A stretch of 6,087 nucleotides of DNA, taken from Anaerolineae bacterium (GTDB lineage Bacteria > Chloroflexota > Anaerolineae > JACIWR01). Made by a program: the position numbers and the translations under genes. How positions within the stretch are numbered: position 1 is the stretch's first letter; every line of letters begins with the position of its first letter. The stretch is taken from the NCBI GenBank assembly GCA_021162125.1, contig JAGGZG010000025.1:1-6087 (forward strand), written 5' to 3'. The notes beneath the pieces were generated by a model. The model made no database searches. It was not told where the DNA came from and was given only the letters and a program-made list of their open reading frames with translations. Positions 5,970-6,087 of this stretch are shown here, in pieces.

Positions 5970-6087
5970 CTCAGGCCAGCGGTTGAAACCGCGCCTGAGG
6001 AGCTAAAGCTGGCTGTCCACCTGCGTGGACAGGCGCGTCCACGCAGGTGGACGCTCGGCTGCAAGCCCTCTAGAGGCGATTTCAATC
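5970..6087. repeat. Compound inverted-repeat element, cut by the window end
   Basis: A series of small hairpins lies end to end. CTCAGGC/GCCTGAG (5970-5976/5993-5999) encloses GCGGT-TGAA-ACCGC (5979-5992). AGC-TAAA-GCT (6001-6010) is next, followed by GTCCAC-CTGC-GTGGAC (6015-6030) and its exact reverse complement at 6037-6052, separated by AGGCGC. GGCT-GCA-AGCC (6057-6067), the palindrome CCTCTAGAGG (6067-6076) and GCGAT-TTCA-ATC (6076-6087) complete it. The right half, reverse-complemented, aligns with the left half over most of about 50 bases, so the whole is one imperfect inverted repeat centred near 6033. No transposase is in view. A non-autonomous mobile element (MITE or REP-like) or a structured RNA are both possible; the first seems likelier. 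Confidence 0.7.

Noticed and set aside
5970..6087. CRISPR array or integron attC site
   Set aside because: The palindromes are different from each other and lack regular direct repeats with unique spacers; no integron core sites or integrase are visible.

Overview
The window reads as a piece of a bacterial chromosome, most likely from Chloroflexota (Anaerolineae-like). This rests on overall protein character: a Thr/Pro-rich linker directly after a lipobox, a soluble GAF histidine kinase with an HSSGKTKFKGGG insert in its ATP-binding domain, GC-rich coding DNA, and intergenic spaces full of short degenerate tandem repeats and small palindromes. No 16S rRNA or other taxonomic marker is present, so the assignment is an inference. 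All five convincing genes lie on the + strand.

Layout. Positions 1-317 are non-coding as far as can be seen. They hold a G-tract run that fits a G-quadruplex, a degenerate 7-base tandem repeat and a weak candidate promoter. Positions 318-2250 are a tight pair: a small class I SAM-dependent methyltransferase with METTL7/UbiE-like features, then trmFO, the folate- and FAD-dependent tRNA U54 methyltransferase, with one base between them. Positions 2251-2418 are a spacer with two further short-period repeats. Position 2419 starts a small protein with two zinc ribbons, a charged helix and a C-terminal membrane anchor. After an 86-base gap comes a lipoprotein of the M28 zinc-peptidase fold whose motifs resemble animal-type glutaminyl cyclases. 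Thirteen bases later begins a 636-residue cytoplasmic sensor histidine kinase with a probable RsbRD-type helical input domain, a GAF domain and a complete kinase core. A hairpin overlaps its stop codon. The last ~170 bases hold a direct repeat and a compound inverted-repeat element that runs off the window edge.

How the genes work together. The methyltransferase and trmFO are probably co-transcribed, but they do not obviously share a pathway. The M28 lipoprotein and the histidine kinase are closely spaced and probably co-transcribed, so a link between an extracytoplasmic enzyme and a soluble sensor is possible but not shown. No response regulator is in the window, so the kinase looks like an orphan here. 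I did not find an unmistakable new multi-gene system. The strongest unexplained signals are the nested palindromic element at the right edge, the glutaminyl-cyclase-like reading of the M28 lipoprotein, and the tail-anchored double zinc ribbon protein.
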